A stretch of 64,000 bases of DNA from Candidatus Poribacteria bacterium (GTDB taxonomy: Bacteria > Poribacteria > WGA-4E > JAJDTR01). The stretch is from the NCBI GenBank assembly GCA_022827055.1, contig JAJDTR010000062.1:1-64000 (forward strand), read 5' to 3'. Below the pieces are notes generated by a model. The model was not told the DNA's origin. It did not search any database and was given only the letters and a program-made list of their open reading frames with translations. The position numbers and the translations under genes were made by a program. Shown in pieces: positions 1 through 9,162 of this stretch (positions are counted from its first letter, which is position 1; every line of letters starts with the position of its first letter).

Positions 1-591
1 GTGTTCTCTCGCAACAAAGGAGGCAGACATATTTGCGTAATGGACGCCGACGGGGGTAACCAGAACCTGTTAACGCATGTAGGATTCAACACGCTGCCCG
101 CCTGGTCGCCCGATGGGAGACGAATTGCCTTCGTATCCCACGGCAACGCAATAATCGTAATGGATGAGGATGGTACTAATCAAGAAAGGCTCGTCGGAGA
201 AGACTTGCCTTGGGGGTTTCCGGCATGGTCTCCCGACGGTCTACGGATTGCGTACGAATCTAGACGCCAAGATGTGTTTTTTAAAATCTCTGTCGTGCAA
301 ACCAATGGCAGCGGTGGAATAAAAAGACTAACACGCGACCGACCAGATAAAAGGCGTCCCGCATGGTCCCCCGACGGCGACACGATTGCCTACGTCCAAA
401 CCGGTCCCAAGAACAAGACGAGGATTCATTTGATGACAGCGCGCGGGAAACACCTCAAACAGCTCGGTGAGGACCACGAAGGCAGTGATACCGGTCCTGA
501 TTGGATTGACGCGGCAGGGTGGTCGGTGTCTCCCGGCGCGAATTATGTCACTACCTGGGGCAAAATCAAAGAGTCGACATCCGGTCGATGA
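1..591 (+). CDS. PD40/TolB-like beta-propeller protein, array gene 1 (5' end outside window)
   Basis: This is the C-terminal 196 residues of a secreted beta-propeller; about 125 residues are cut off by the window start. Three clear blades with the W-S-P-D-G signature are visible (AWSPDGRRIAF, AWSPDGLRIAY, AWSPDGDTIAY), then the family tail PDWIDAAGWSVSP and WGKIKESTSGR. The W-G-E/K-I-K tail puts it in subfamily B. Only 54 bases separate its stop from the start of gene 2. Molecular role unknown; PD40 propellers usually bind proteins. Confidence 0.85.
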   Translation: MFSRNKGGRHICVMDADGGNQNLLTHVGFNTLPAWSPDGRRIAFVSHGNAIIVMDEDGTNQERLVGEDLPWGFPAWSPDGLRIAYESRRQDVFFKISVVQTNGSGGIKRLTRDRPDKRRPAWSPDGDTIAYVQTGPKNKTRIHLMTARGKHLKQLGEDHEGSDTGPDWIDAAGWSVSPGANYVTTWGKIKESTSGR

Positions 592-645
592 TGATGCGTG
601 CGGCGCGATCGAAATGTCGGCGCGTATTCAAGCAAGGAGGAACAG

Positions 646-1626
646 ATGTCTTTCAACGTTGGGCGATTCTTCGTCGCTTCGCTTGTCATGTCTCTGCTGA
701 TCCAGATGCAGCTTGCGGAAAACGGTTACGCCTTTCGCAGAACCAAGATTGCCTTCGCCTCTGCGCGTGACGGGAATTTGGATATTTATGTCATGGACGG
801 CGACGGGGGAAACCAGAGAAGAGTAACGGTGAATCCGGCAAGGGACGAATCTCCGGCATGGTCGCCCGACGGCAAGAAGATTGCCTTTGTTTCCAATAGA
901 AACAATGTAAACAAGGGTCACAGGCAAATTTGGGTGATCGACGGCGACGGGAAGAACCCGATTAGACTGACGGACGGGTTGGTGGACACTTATCCGGACT
1001 GGTCGCCCGAAGGCACGAAAATTGTGTACGACGCCCATCTTGTTCCAGAGGACCATCATCTAGCGCCCGGTGGGATTGTCGTGATGGATGCGGATGGGAA
1101 GGACAAGAGGTTAATTCGGAGGAGAGGCTTACATCCGTCGGGGTCGCCCGATGGCAAAAAGATTGCCTTTGTTTCCAATAGAAACAAAGATCACATGCAA
1201 ATCTGGGTGATCGACGCCGACGGACGACATCGGACCCAGTTAACGCAGGAGTTTGTGCACAAACGTTTGCCATCATGGTCACACGACGGGAAGCACGTCG
1301 CGTATGTGGGCGATAACGTGATTTGGGTGGTGGATAGCGACGGAAAGAATCCGAGGCAACTCACGAAGTTAGCTTCGGATTCAAACCCTACATGGTCACC
1401 GGACAGTGAATCCATAGCGTTTACCTCTTTTGGAAGGGATCCTGGAATTGTCGGGATTTACACGGTGGATGTGACTAACTTCGCTATCGACGCTTTGGAA
1501 CGTGGTCCCGACTTCCATCATTACCAACCGGATTGGCTTTATCCGGGAGAGCTCTCCGTTTCTCCGGCGGGCAGCCGGATTACAATGTGGGGGAGGTTGA
1601 AAAGATTCGCGTCCAGTCTTCGTTGA
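646..1626 (+). CDS. PD40/TolB-like beta-propeller protein, array gene 2 (subfamily A1)
   Basis: A 326-residue protein that shows the plan of the whole array. A signal peptide ([20 protein letters not shown] to about residue 28, NGYA) is followed by about six PD40 blades, each with a strand [15 protein letters not shown] and a turn [10 protein letters not shown], and then a tail [16 protein letters not shown]...LR. The start at 646 is chosen because AAGGAGG lies 5 bases upstream; the frame is open further upstream but without a ribosome site. Three turns have drifted (SGSPDG, WSHDG, WSPEG). A long loop [16 protein letters not shown] in blade 3 marks the A1 type. It is probably periplasmic or surface-exposed. 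It is not TolB itself: the TolB N-terminal domain and tol-pal neighbours are missing. Confidence 0.9.
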   Translation: MSFNVGRFFVASLVMSLLIQMQLAENGYAFRRTKIAFASARDGNLDIYVMDGDGGNQRRVTVNPARDESPAWSPDGKKIAFVSNRNNVNKGHRQIWVIDGDGKNPIRLTDGLVDTYPDWSPEGTKIVYDAHLVPEDHHLAPGGIVVMDADGKDKRLIRRRGLHPSGSPDGKKIAFVSNRNKDHMQIWVIDADGRHRTQLTQEFVHKRLPSWSHDGKHVAYVGDNVIWVVDSDGKNPRQLTKLASDSNPTWSPDSESIAFTSFGRDPGIVGIYTVDVTNFAIDALERGPDFHHYQPDWLYPGELSVSPAGSRITMWGRLKRFASSLR

Positions 1627-2073
1627 AGCGATGTGCATGGCGGGCGGAAGTTAACCTTGTCTGAACTGTGATTTATGGGATTACCTTGATTGTAGGCGTT
1701 AAGCTGCCGGTCAAGAGGCGACTATTCTGCATCGTAAAGCCACTAGGATTTAGGGGAGAAATCGAGTCTTTAAGAATAAAATCTCTATCGGTCGCTTGAA
1801 CGAATATTTTGGACAATAGAAGGGGAATGGTGGGCAGTGCCCACCCTACAGTTTTGACTTTGGAGCGCGACCGAAAAGCATCTGCACTTAGAATGCGCAA
1901 ACTAACAGATCAAGCGAGTGGATAGCGAAAAGGATGGGCTATCGCGCTCGTTATTAGGATCTCTATCGCGCTCGCTTTCCACTCGCTTGATCCCTTGCGG
2001 TAAAAAAACAGCGGCGCCCCTCTGGAATCCTATAAGCCGAAACTTGGGGCATCCATTACTATAGGAGGAGATG
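1627..2073. repeat. Duplicated spacer with hairpin elements
   Basis: No gene seen. Bases 1650-1905 are a copy of a long spacer repeat that recurs after genes 4, 5, 13 and 15. It begins GTCTGAACTGTGATTTATG and contains the hairpin TGGTGGGCAGTGCCCACC plus CTACA at 1828-1850. Bases 1908-1993 hold two opposed copies of the CTATCG...CTTGATC repeat. The ribosome site for gene 3 lies at 2063-2068. Confidence 0.75.
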
Positions 2074-3036
2074 ATGGTTTTCAAAGCTAAACGATACTTG
2101 ACAGCAGCGCTTGTCTTCTCACTGTTAATCCAGATGCAAATTGCGAATAACGGATTCACCGCGCCTCAAGCCAAGATCGCATTCACATGCGTGTACAAGG
2201 AGAATGACGAGGCGAATTTCAATATCTGCGTTATGGATGAAGACGGACGCAATCAGATAAGATTAACGGATGACACGGCATGGGACTCTCATCCGTCGTG
2301 GTCTCCCGATGGCGATAGGATTGCGTTTAGTAAAAATAACTCCGCTATCTACGTTATGGATTCCGATGGACGGAATCCGGTGAGACTAACCGGCGGTAGG
2401 GAACCTGCGTGGTCTCCCGACGGAACAAAGATTGCGTTCACTCGATTCAAAGCGTTGAAATATCAGATCTGGATAATGGACGCCGACGGGGGTAACGAGG
2501 TACAGTTAACGAACTGGGGAGACAACTATAAACCTGCGTGGTCGCCTGATGGGGTTCGAATCGCATTCGTATCCGCCGAGAGGCACGGTGGACCTGAGAT
2601 CTACGTTATGGACAGCGACGGGGACAATCAGGTTAGGATCACCCACGATTTGAGACACAAGGATAATCCGTCGTGGTCTCCAGACGGTCGATGGATTGCG
2701 TATGACGAGAGTCTCCGAACTTGGCTTTCTCAAATCTATGTGGTGGAAGCCGAGAGCGAGGGGCGCACAAAAAGACTAACGGACAGCTCACCCACGAAAT
2801 GGGAACCCGCCTGGTCCCCTTCCGGCGACACGATTGCATACGTGGCATGGGAGAAGCCCGTTGCTTGGATCGACTCGATGACTCCCGATGGTATACACTT
2901 AAAACAACTCACCGGGGACGACGGAATTAATCGTTACGATCCCGATTGGTTTGACCCGTTTGGTCGGCCCGTGTCTCCAGCCGCCAACTTCGTCACTATC
3001 TGGGGGGAGATTAAAATGCCGAAGACGGGTCGTTGA
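2074..3036 (+). CDS. PD40/TolB-like beta-propeller protein, array gene 3 (subfamily B)
   Basis: 320 residues with signal peptide MVFKAKRYLTAALVFSLLIQ. Two adjacent ATGs occur; the second (2074) is preferred because it leaves 5 bases to AGGAGG and aligns M-x-F-K with the sister genes. Blade 1 carries a cysteine pair (FTC ... ICVMD) also found in genes 8, 9 and 18, which could form a disulfide outside the cytoplasm. One turn is WSPSG. The tail is PVSPAANFVTIWGEIKMPKTGR in pieces typical of subfamily B. Its stop is 106 bases before gene 4. Confidence 0.9.
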   Translation: MVFKAKRYLTAALVFSLLIQMQIANNGFTAPQAKIAFTCVYKENDEANFNICVMDEDGRNQIRLTDDTAWDSHPSWSPDGDRIAFSKNNSAIYVMDSDGRNPVRLTGGREPAWSPDGTKIAFTRFKALKYQIWIMDADGGNEVQLTNWGDNYKPAWSPDGVRIAFVSAERHGGPEIYVMDSDGDNQVRITHDLRHKDNPSWSPDGRWIAYDESLRTWLSQIYVVEAESEGRTKRLTDSSPTKWEPAWSPSGDTIAYVAWEKPVAWIDSMTPDGIHLKQLTGDDGINRYDPDWFDPFGRPVSPAANFVTIWGEIKMPKTGR

Positions 3037-3142
3037 AGATGTGCACGGCACGATTGGGAAACGCCTCGAAACCGAGTTTTTTCCTGAAAACTTGGTTTCT
3101 TCCGATGAAAAACCCGGGTTACCGGCGTCAAAGGGGGAAAAG

Positions 3143-4117
3143 ATGTCAATCACAGCTAGACGATTCTTGGCGGCAGCGCTTGTCTTCTCTCTGTTAATCC
3201 AGATGCACATTGCGGAAAACGGTTACGCCTCTCGCGGAACAAAAATTGCCTTCGCCTCTACGCGTGACGGGAATTATGAAATTTATGTCATGGATGGCGA
3301 CGGGAAAAACCAGAGAAGAGTAACGGTGCATCCAAACATTGATCATTATCCGACATGGTCGCCGGACGGGAAAAAGATTGCGTTTGTTTCCAATAGAAAC
3401 GGGGGCCGCATTCAAATCTGGGTGATTGACGCCGATGGGAAGAACACGATTAGACTGACGGATGGCGTGTCGGACCAACATCCGGACTGGTCTCCGGACG
3501 GGACGAAGATCGCGTACGACTTCCTTCTCAATCCATGGGACAATGACAATTGGAAGCGCACCATCTATGTGATCGATTCGGACGGAACAAACAACAGGCA
3601 ACTGATTAAGAAACCGGAGTGGGAGACAGATCCGTCGTGGTCACCCGACGGGAGGAAGATTGCTTTTAGATCTCACAGTCATGAGAGGCCTGACGAGATT
3701 TACGTGATGGACGCCGACGGAGGAGACATTGAGCGTATAACGCATGGCGGCGCATCGAAAGCCATGCCGGCATGGTCGCCGGATGGGAGCCGCATCGCGT
3801 ATTGCACCAACGCTCACATTTGGGTGATGGACAGCGACGGAAAGAATCAGAGACTAATCACCGGAAATGGATGGCACAGGCATCCGACATGGTCGCCGGA
3901 CAGCGAAACCATTGCATTTCAATCTCACGTCGAGCATTCGTTTTCAATATTCACGGTCGACGCTGAGGACGGCGGCATGGATACGCTCCTCCAAGTTCAG
4001 GATCAGGACGATTCAAACCCTGATTGGTTCCATCCCGGGGGGCTATCGGTTACTCCGGCGGCAAGCCGTATTACGATCTGGGGGCGGTTGAAGAGCATCG
4101 GGGCGGCTCTCCGGTGA
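3143..4117 (+). CDS. PD40/TolB-like beta-propeller protein, array gene 4 (subfamily A2)
   Basis: 324 residues, signal peptide MSITARRFLAAALVFSLLIQ. The frame is open upstream into gene 3, but the ATG at 3143 has AAGGGGG just before it and matches the family N-terminus. It has the A2 loop DFLLNPWDNDNWKRTIYVID in place of the A1 loop. The last two blades and the tail (SIFTVDAEDGGMD, SVTPAASRITIWGRLK, GAALR) are almost the same as in gene 15, about 14 kb away, although the N-terminal halves differ. This suggests gene conversion. Confidence 0.9.
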   Translation: MSITARRFLAAALVFSLLIQMHIAENGYASRGTKIAFASTRDGNYEIYVMDGDGKNQRRVTVHPNIDHYPTWSPDGKKIAFVSNRNGGRIQIWVIDADGKNTIRLTDGVSDQHPDWSPDGTKIAYDFLLNPWDNDNWKRTIYVIDSDGTNNRQLIKKPEWETDPSWSPDGRKIAFRSHSHERPDEIYVMDADGGDIERITHGGASKAMPAWSPDGSRIAYCTNAHIWVMDSDGKNQRLITGNGWHRHPTWSPDSETIAFQSHVEHSFSIFTVDAEDGGMDTLLQVQDQDDSNPDWFHPGGLSVTPAASRITIWGRLKSIGAALR

Positions 4118-4485
4118 AGCGTGCGCGCGGCGGGCGGCAGTTAACACTGTCTGAACTGTGATTTACGTGATTATGGGATTACCTTGATTGCAGCCGTTGA
4201 GTTGCCGGTCATGAGCCGGCTATTCCGCATCGTGAAGCCTCTAGGAATTAGGGAGAAATCTAGTCTTTAAGAATAAAATCTCTATCGGTCGCTTGAACGA
4301 ATATTTTGGACAATAGAAGGGGAATGGTGGGCAGTGCCCACCCTACAGTTTTGACTTTGGAGCGCGACCGAAAAGCATCTGCACTTGGAATGCGCAAACT
4401 GACAGTTTGCGGTACAAAAACCGGCGGCGGCTGTCCGGAATCCTGTGAACCGAAGGTTGATTTAGATATGATTCAGGTCGTTAAA
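4118..4485. repeat. Duplicated spacer, second copy
   Basis: Bases 4138-4400 repeat the spacer after gene 2 nearly base for base, including the TGGTGGGCAGTGCCCACC hairpin at 4325-4347. Bases 4437-4485 are the leader GGAATCCTGT...GATTTAGATATGAT shared with genes 12, 13 and 14. So spacers and leaders were copied together with genes. No gene seen. Confidence 0.75.
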
Positions 4486-5469
4486 ATGTCATTCAAAGTT
4501 GGACGCTTGTTTACAACAGTATTTGTCATCTCACTGTTCATCCTGATAGACATTGCGGAAAATGGTTACGCCGACGGCAGAACCAAGATAGCCTTCTCCT
4601 CTAACAGAGACGGGAATTATGAAATTTATGTCATGGACGGCGACGGGAATAACCAGAGAAGAGTAACGGTACATCCGAGGGTGGACGAATATCCATCATG
4701 GTCTCCCGACGGCAAAAAGATTGCCTTTGCTTCCAATAGAAACAATGTGAACAAAGGTCACAGGCAAATTTGGGTGATCGACGCCGACGGGAAGAACCCG
4801 ATTAGGTTGACGGACGGGGTGGTGGACACTTATCCAGACTGGTCGCCAGACGGCACGAAAATTCTGTACGACGCCCATCTTGTTCCGGAGGACCATGATT
4901 TGGCGCCCGGCGGGATTATCCTGATGGATGCGGACGGGAAGGACAAGAGACTGCTTACGCCAAATGGCGGGCATCCGTCGTGGTCACCCGATGGAAAACG
5001 AATAGCATTTATCGCCGCTAGAAATGCCGGTGACGACCATCACATTTATCTAATGGATGCCGACGGTCGAAATAGGACCCAGTTAACGCATGACTTTGTG
5101 CACAAACGTTTTCCATCATGGTCGCCCGACGGGAAGCGCATCGCGTATGTGGGCGAAAACGTGATCTGGGTGGTGGATAGCGACGGCGAGAATCCGAGGC
5201 AACTCACGGGGCTGGTTACGGGAGAACACCCCACATGGTCGCCGGACAGTGAATTCATCGCGTTTCACTCTTTTGGAAAAGATCGTGGAATTTCCGGGAT
5301 TTACACGGTGGATGTAACTGACGGCGCTATCGCCGCTTTGCAAGTCGATCCCGCGTTCTTCAGTCTCGATCCGGATTGGCTTTATTCCGAAGGACTCTCC
5401 GTTTCGCCGGAGGGGGGCCGGATTACAATGTGGGGCAGGTTGAAGAATTTGGTGTCCGACCTCCGGTGA
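4486..5469 (+). CDS. PD40/TolB-like beta-propeller protein, array gene 5 (subfamily A1)
   Basis: 327 residues. The start at 4486 ([20 protein letters not shown]) is aligned with the sister genes; its ribosome site is a drifted CAGGTCGT where genes 12 and 13 have AAGGAGG, so translation may be weaker. An alternative in-frame ATG at 4468 would add six residues. Six W-S-P-D turns are intact. The A1 loop [16 protein letters not shown] is present. Blade 4 has the long form ([15 protein letters not shown]). The tail ends [12 protein letters not shown]. Confidence 0.9.
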   Translation: MSFKVGRLFTTVFVISLFILIDIAENGYADGRTKIAFSSNRDGNYEIYVMDGDGNNQRRVTVHPRVDEYPSWSPDGKKIAFASNRNNVNKGHRQIWVIDADGKNPIRLTDGVVDTYPDWSPDGTKILYDAHLVPEDHDLAPGGIILMDADGKDKRLLTPNGGHPSWSPDGKRIAFIAARNAGDDHHIYLMDADGRNRTQLTHDFVHKRFPSWSPDGKRIAYVGENVIWVVDSDGENPRQLTGLVTGEHPTWSPDSEFIAFHSFGKDRGISGIYTVDVTDGAIAALQVDPAFFSLDPDWLYSEGLSVSPEGGRITMWGRLKNLVSDLR

Positions 5470-5958
5470 ATCATGCGTGGGCGGGCGGTGAACATTGTCT
5501 GAACTGTGATTTATGTGATTACGGGATTACCTTGATTGTAGGCGTTGAGTTGCCGGTCATGAGCCGACTATTCCGCATCGTAAAGTCACTAGGTTCTGTT
5601 GACATTTGAAAATTGAGCCAATTTCCGTAGGGGTTGGGTTTCCCAACCCGCTGGGCGAGGAGACCTCGCCCCTACGATAGAGACTCATCGGCGAATTATG
5701 GATAAGCCTTACATAAATGTCAACACGCCCCATTAGGATTTAGGGGAGAAATCTAGTCTTTAAGAGTAAAGATCTTTATCGGTCACTTGAACGATTATTT
5801 AGGACGATGGAAGGCGAATGGTGGGCAGGGGAATTCTATCGCGGTCGTTAGCCACTCCCTTGATCACTCGTTATTCACTCGCTTGATCTCAGTTAATCCT
5901 ATTCGGTCGCTTGATGGCAATTTAGGTATTCAGTAAATCGACAACCTTGGAGGAACAG
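5470..5958. repeat. Duplicated spacer interrupted by a MITE-like insertion
   Basis: Bases 5489-5593 and 5734-5830 are the two halves of the long spacer repeat seen after genes 2 and 4; the insertion at 5594-5737 splits them. Bases 5834-5915 hold degenerate CTATCG...CTTGATC repeats. The leader GATGGCAATTTAG at about 5911 is shared with gene 15. The ribosome site TTGGAGG lies at 5947-5953. No gene seen. Confidence 0.7.
5594..5737. mobile_element. MITE-like insertion, about 144 bp, with GTTGACATTT terminal repeats
   Basis: The inverted ends are GTTGACATTT (5598-5607) and AAATGTCAAC (5715-5724). The sister spacers at 1740 and 4245 run straight through this point, giving the empty site; TAGG appears on both sides (5590-5593 and 5734-5737) and may be the target duplication. 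Inside, CGTAGGGG/CCCCTACG encloses two smaller hairpins (GTTGGGTTTCCCAACC and GGCGAGGAGACCTCGCC). No coding capacity. Confidence 0.65.
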
Positions 5959-6927
5959 ATGTCATTCAAAGTTGGACGCACCTTCGCGACAGCGCTTGTC
6001 ATCTCCCTGTTTATCCAGATGCAAATTGCAGAAAATGGTTACGCCTTTCGCAGAACCAAGATAGCCTTCACCTCTATGCGTGACGACAATATTGATATTT
6101 ATGTCATGGACGTCGACGGGAGAAACCAAAGAAGAGTAACGGTAAATCCGGCAAGGGACGAATATCCGGCATGGTCTCCCGACGGCAAAAAGATTGCCTT
6201 TGTTTCCAATAGAAACAATGAAAACACAGATCACAAGCAAATCTGGGTGATCGACGCCGACGGGAAGAACCCGATTAGACTGACGGACGGGTTGGTGGAC
6301 ACTTATCCGGACTGGTCGCCGGACGGCACGAAAATCCTGTACGACGCCCATCTTGTTCCAGAGGACCATGATTTAGCGCCCGGTGGGATTGCCGTGATGG
6401 ATGCGGATGGGAGCAACAAGAGCCTAGTTAATAATGCAAGAGGCTTGCATCCGACCTGGTCGCCCGATGGCAAAAGGATAGCATTTATCTCCGGTAGAAG
6501 AATTTACGTAATGAATGTCGACGGACGAAATCGGAGGCGGTTAACGCGTGACGTTGTGCACAAACGTTTGCCATCATGGTCACCCGACGGGAAGCGCATC
6601 GCGTATGTGGGCGATAACGTGATTTGGGTGGTGGATAGCGACGGAAAGAATCCGAGGGAACTCACGGAGCATGTTACGGAAGAACACCCAACATGGTCAC
6701 CGGACAGTGAATTTATCGCGTTTACCTCTTTTGGAAGGGATCCTGGATACATTGGGATTTACACGGTGGATGTAACTGACGGCACGGTCGACGCTTTGCT
6801 ACGTGATCCCGATTCCTTGAATCTCGACCCGGATTGGCTATATCCCAGAGGACTCTCCGTTTCGCCGGAGGGCAGCGGAATTACAATATGGGGGAGGCTG
6901 AAGAATTTGGCGTCCAGCCTTCGATGA
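5959..6927 (+). CDS. PD40/TolB-like beta-propeller protein, array gene 6 (subfamily A1)
   Basis: 322 residues, signal peptide MSFKVGRTFATALVISLFIQ. The start is the ATG at 5959 with GGAGG five bases upstream; an in-frame TTG at 5947 overlaps that ribosome site and is rejected. It is the closest relative of genes 2 and 5, but blade 4 is shortened to ISGRRIYVMNVDG. The last blade [18 protein letters not shown] resembles gene 2. The tail ends WGRLKNLASSLR. Confidence 0.9.
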   Translation: MSFKVGRTFATALVISLFIQMQIAENGYAFRRTKIAFTSMRDDNIDIYVMDVDGRNQRRVTVNPARDEYPAWSPDGKKIAFVSNRNNENTDHKQIWVIDADGKNPIRLTDGLVDTYPDWSPDGTKILYDAHLVPEDHDLAPGGIAVMDADGSNKSLVNNARGLHPTWSPDGKRIAFISGRRIYVMNVDGRNRRRLTRDVVHKRLPSWSPDGKRIAYVGDNVIWVVDSDGKNPRELTEHVTEEHPTWSPDSEFIAFTSFGRDPGYIGIYTVDVTDGTVDALLRDPDSLNLDPDWLYPRGLSVSPEGSGITIWGRLKNLASSLR

Positions 6928-7143
6928 ATGTTGTGCATGGCGAGCGGTAAGAGGAGGAATTGGTGATTAGGCGGACCCCGGGTGCCGGCGCATTATGGAT
7001 ATGTTTCGTGCAAGTAATGAGGTCGCGACCTGGAGATCGCTCCTACAGGAAATAGTGCATGATTCCTCACGCAAAAAAACGGTGATGGGTGTCTAGAATT
7101 TTGTAAGCCGTAAATTGCTCTTGCTATGATTAAGGAGGAGATG

Positions 7144-8112
7144 ATGGTATTCAAAGCTAGACGATACCTGGCGGCGGCGGTTGTCGTTTCCCTGTTTATC
7201 CAGATGCACATTGCAACGATGGGTTACTCTGCGGCCCCAGCCAAGATTGTATTCACATCGATGAGAGATGGAAACTATGAAATCTACGTGATGGATAGTA
7301 ACGGAGGCAACCAGGTAAATCTAACGAATGACCCGGCGGTTGACTGGTCTCCGACGTGGTCTCCCGACGGCGATAGGATTGCGTTTGTTTCCAGTAGACG
7401 TACGTATTCTCATATCTACGCCATGGATTCCGACGGACGGAATTTGATACAACTAACGAAAGAGTCGAATGATTCGGATCCGGCGTGGTCGCCCGACGGG
7501 GCGAAGATCGCGTTCACTCGGCCCATAGAGGGGAAGAATCAGGTTTGGGTAATGGACGCCGACGGGGGCAACCCGGTACAGTTGACGCATATAGGGTCGA
7601 ACCAATTTCCAGCGTGGTCGCCTAGCGGCAATAGGTTGGCCTTCGTAACTTGGAAAAGACACCGGGGAACTGAAATCTACCTCATCGATCGGAATGGCAA
7701 CAATGAGCAAAGGCTTACACAAGATTTGGCGACCAAAACCATTCCTTCGTGGTCTCCCGACGGACAACTGATTGCTTACAGCGGGCTTAGAAACGAGGTT
7801 TTTCAGATTTATACCGTCAAAACCGATGGCAGCGGTCTGGCAGAAAGACTAACGCACCATCTACCGAATAAATCAAGCCCGGCATGGTCCCCCGACGGCG
7901 GCATGATTTCATACACGTCATGGAGTTCCGGCGTTCCCGCGACGATTCACCTGATGACTCCCGATGGACAGCACCTTAAGCAACTCAGCGAGGAGCGCGG
8001 CTACGATTTCGAATCCGACTGGTTTGATCCGGTGGGACCGCGTGTGTTTCCCGCAGCGAAATATGCCACTATCTGGGGCGCGGTCAAACAGCCAACGTCT
8101 GACGTTCGATGA
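7144..8112 (+). CDS. PD40/TolB-like beta-propeller protein, array gene 7 (subfamily B)
   Basis: 322 residues, signal peptide MVFKARRYLAAAVVVSLFIQ. AAGGAGG at 7132-7138 favours the second of two ATGs. Subfamily B features: blades ending in LTHxxxxKxxPxWSPDG, a histidine-rich stretch LTHHLPNKSSP, and the tail WGAVKQPTSDVR. Six blades are visible, one with WSPSG. The 216-base spacer before it has the hairpin GTCGCGACCTGGAGATCGC plus TCCTACAG near 7020-7048. Confidence 0.9.
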   Translation: MVFKARRYLAAAVVVSLFIQMHIATMGYSAAPAKIVFTSMRDGNYEIYVMDSNGGNQVNLTNDPAVDWSPTWSPDGDRIAFVSSRRTYSHIYAMDSDGRNLIQLTKESNDSDPAWSPDGAKIAFTRPIEGKNQVWVMDADGGNPVQLTHIGSNQFPAWSPSGNRLAFVTWKRHRGTEIYLIDRNGNNEQRLTQDLATKTIPSWSPDGQLIAYSGLRNEVFQIYTVKTDGSGLAERLTHHLPNKSSPAWSPDGGMISYTSWSSGVPATIHLMTPDGQHLKQLSEERGYDFESDWFDPVGPRVFPAAKYATIWGAVKQPTSDVR

Positions 8113-8163
8113 TGTGAATGGCGCACTTGAGGAATCTCGCTACTTTCAACCGAGGAGGAAACG

Positions 8164-9111
8164 ATGTTTTTCAAAGCTGGACGATGCTTGACGGCGGCGC
8201 TTGCGGTCTCTTTGATAGTACAGATACACTATGCAAAAAACGGTTACGCTTCTCGCGTGCCCAAGATTGCCTTCACCTGTGCGCAAGACTTTGATTTCGA
8301 TATCTGCGTTATGGATGGCGACGGAGGCAATCTGATCAGATTAACGGATGGCCCGGGGTTTGACACGGAACCGTCGTGGTCTCCCGACGGCAGACGGATT
8401 GCGTTCAGTAGAAATAACTCCGCTATCTGCGTTATGGATTCCGATGGGCGGAATTTGACGATACTGACGAGCGGCAGGGATCCTGCGTGGTCTCCCGACG
8501 GAACAAAGATTGCGTTCACTCGATTCAAAGCGTTGAAAAAACAGGTTTGGCTAATGGACGCCTACGGGGGTAACGAGGAACAGTTAACTGATTGGGGGCA
8601 AAACTATAGTCCGGCGTGGTCGCCTTACGGGGTTCGAATTGCCTTCGTGAACACGGATAGGCAAGGGGGGCCTGAAATCTACGTAATGGATCGGAATGGC
8701 AACAATCAGGAGCGGCTTACGCACGATCTGGAGGAAAAAGACAATCCATCGTGGTCACCGGACGGTCAATTGATAGCGTATGACTCGCACAGAAACCGGG
8801 AATTTCAGATTTTTGTCGTGAGGACAGACGGCAGCGGTTTTACGAGATTACTATCGCGCCAACCGCCGAATAATTCGAGCCCTGCCTGGTCCGCCGACGG
8901 CATCACGATTGCATACGTGGCATGGGGCTTAGATTTTTCGACGATCAACCTGATTACTCGGGGCGGGATTCACGTAAAGCAACTCACTGACGAGGGTTTC
9001 TATAGCGCCGATCCGGATTGGTTTGAACCGCCAGCATGGTCGGTGTCTCCAGCCGCGAACTTCGCCACGATTTGGGGCGACATCAAAATGCCAACATCGG
9101 GTCGCCGGTGA
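8164..9111 (+). CDS. PD40/TolB-like beta-propeller protein, array gene 8 (subfamily B, cysteine pair)
   Basis: 315 residues, the shortest complete copy, with signal peptide MFFKAGRCLTAALAVSLIVQ and GAGGAGG five bases before the start. Blade 1 has the FTC...ICVMD cysteine pair and blade 2 a further SAICVMD. Two turns have drifted (WSPYG, WSADG). It is closest to genes 3 and 9, sharing FTRFKALK in blade 3. The tail ends WGDIKMPTSGRR. The spacer to gene 9 is 51 bases. Confidence 0.9.
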   Translation: MFFKAGRCLTAALAVSLIVQIHYAKNGYASRVPKIAFTCAQDFDFDICVMDGDGGNLIRLTDGPGFDTEPSWSPDGRRIAFSRNNSAICVMDSDGRNLTILTSGRDPAWSPDGTKIAFTRFKALKKQVWLMDAYGGNEEQLTDWGQNYSPAWSPYGVRIAFVNTDRQGGPEIYVMDRNGNNQERLTHDLEEKDNPSWSPDGQLIAYDSHRNREFQIFVVRTDGSGFTRLLSRQPPNNSSPAWSADGITIAYVAWGLDFSTINLITRGGIHVKQLTDEGFYSADPDWFEPPAWSVSPAANFATIWGDIKMPTSGRR

Positions 9112-9162
9112 TGCACGCGGCGCGATTGGAACTTTCCCTTGATTGCAAACGAGGAGTAAAAA

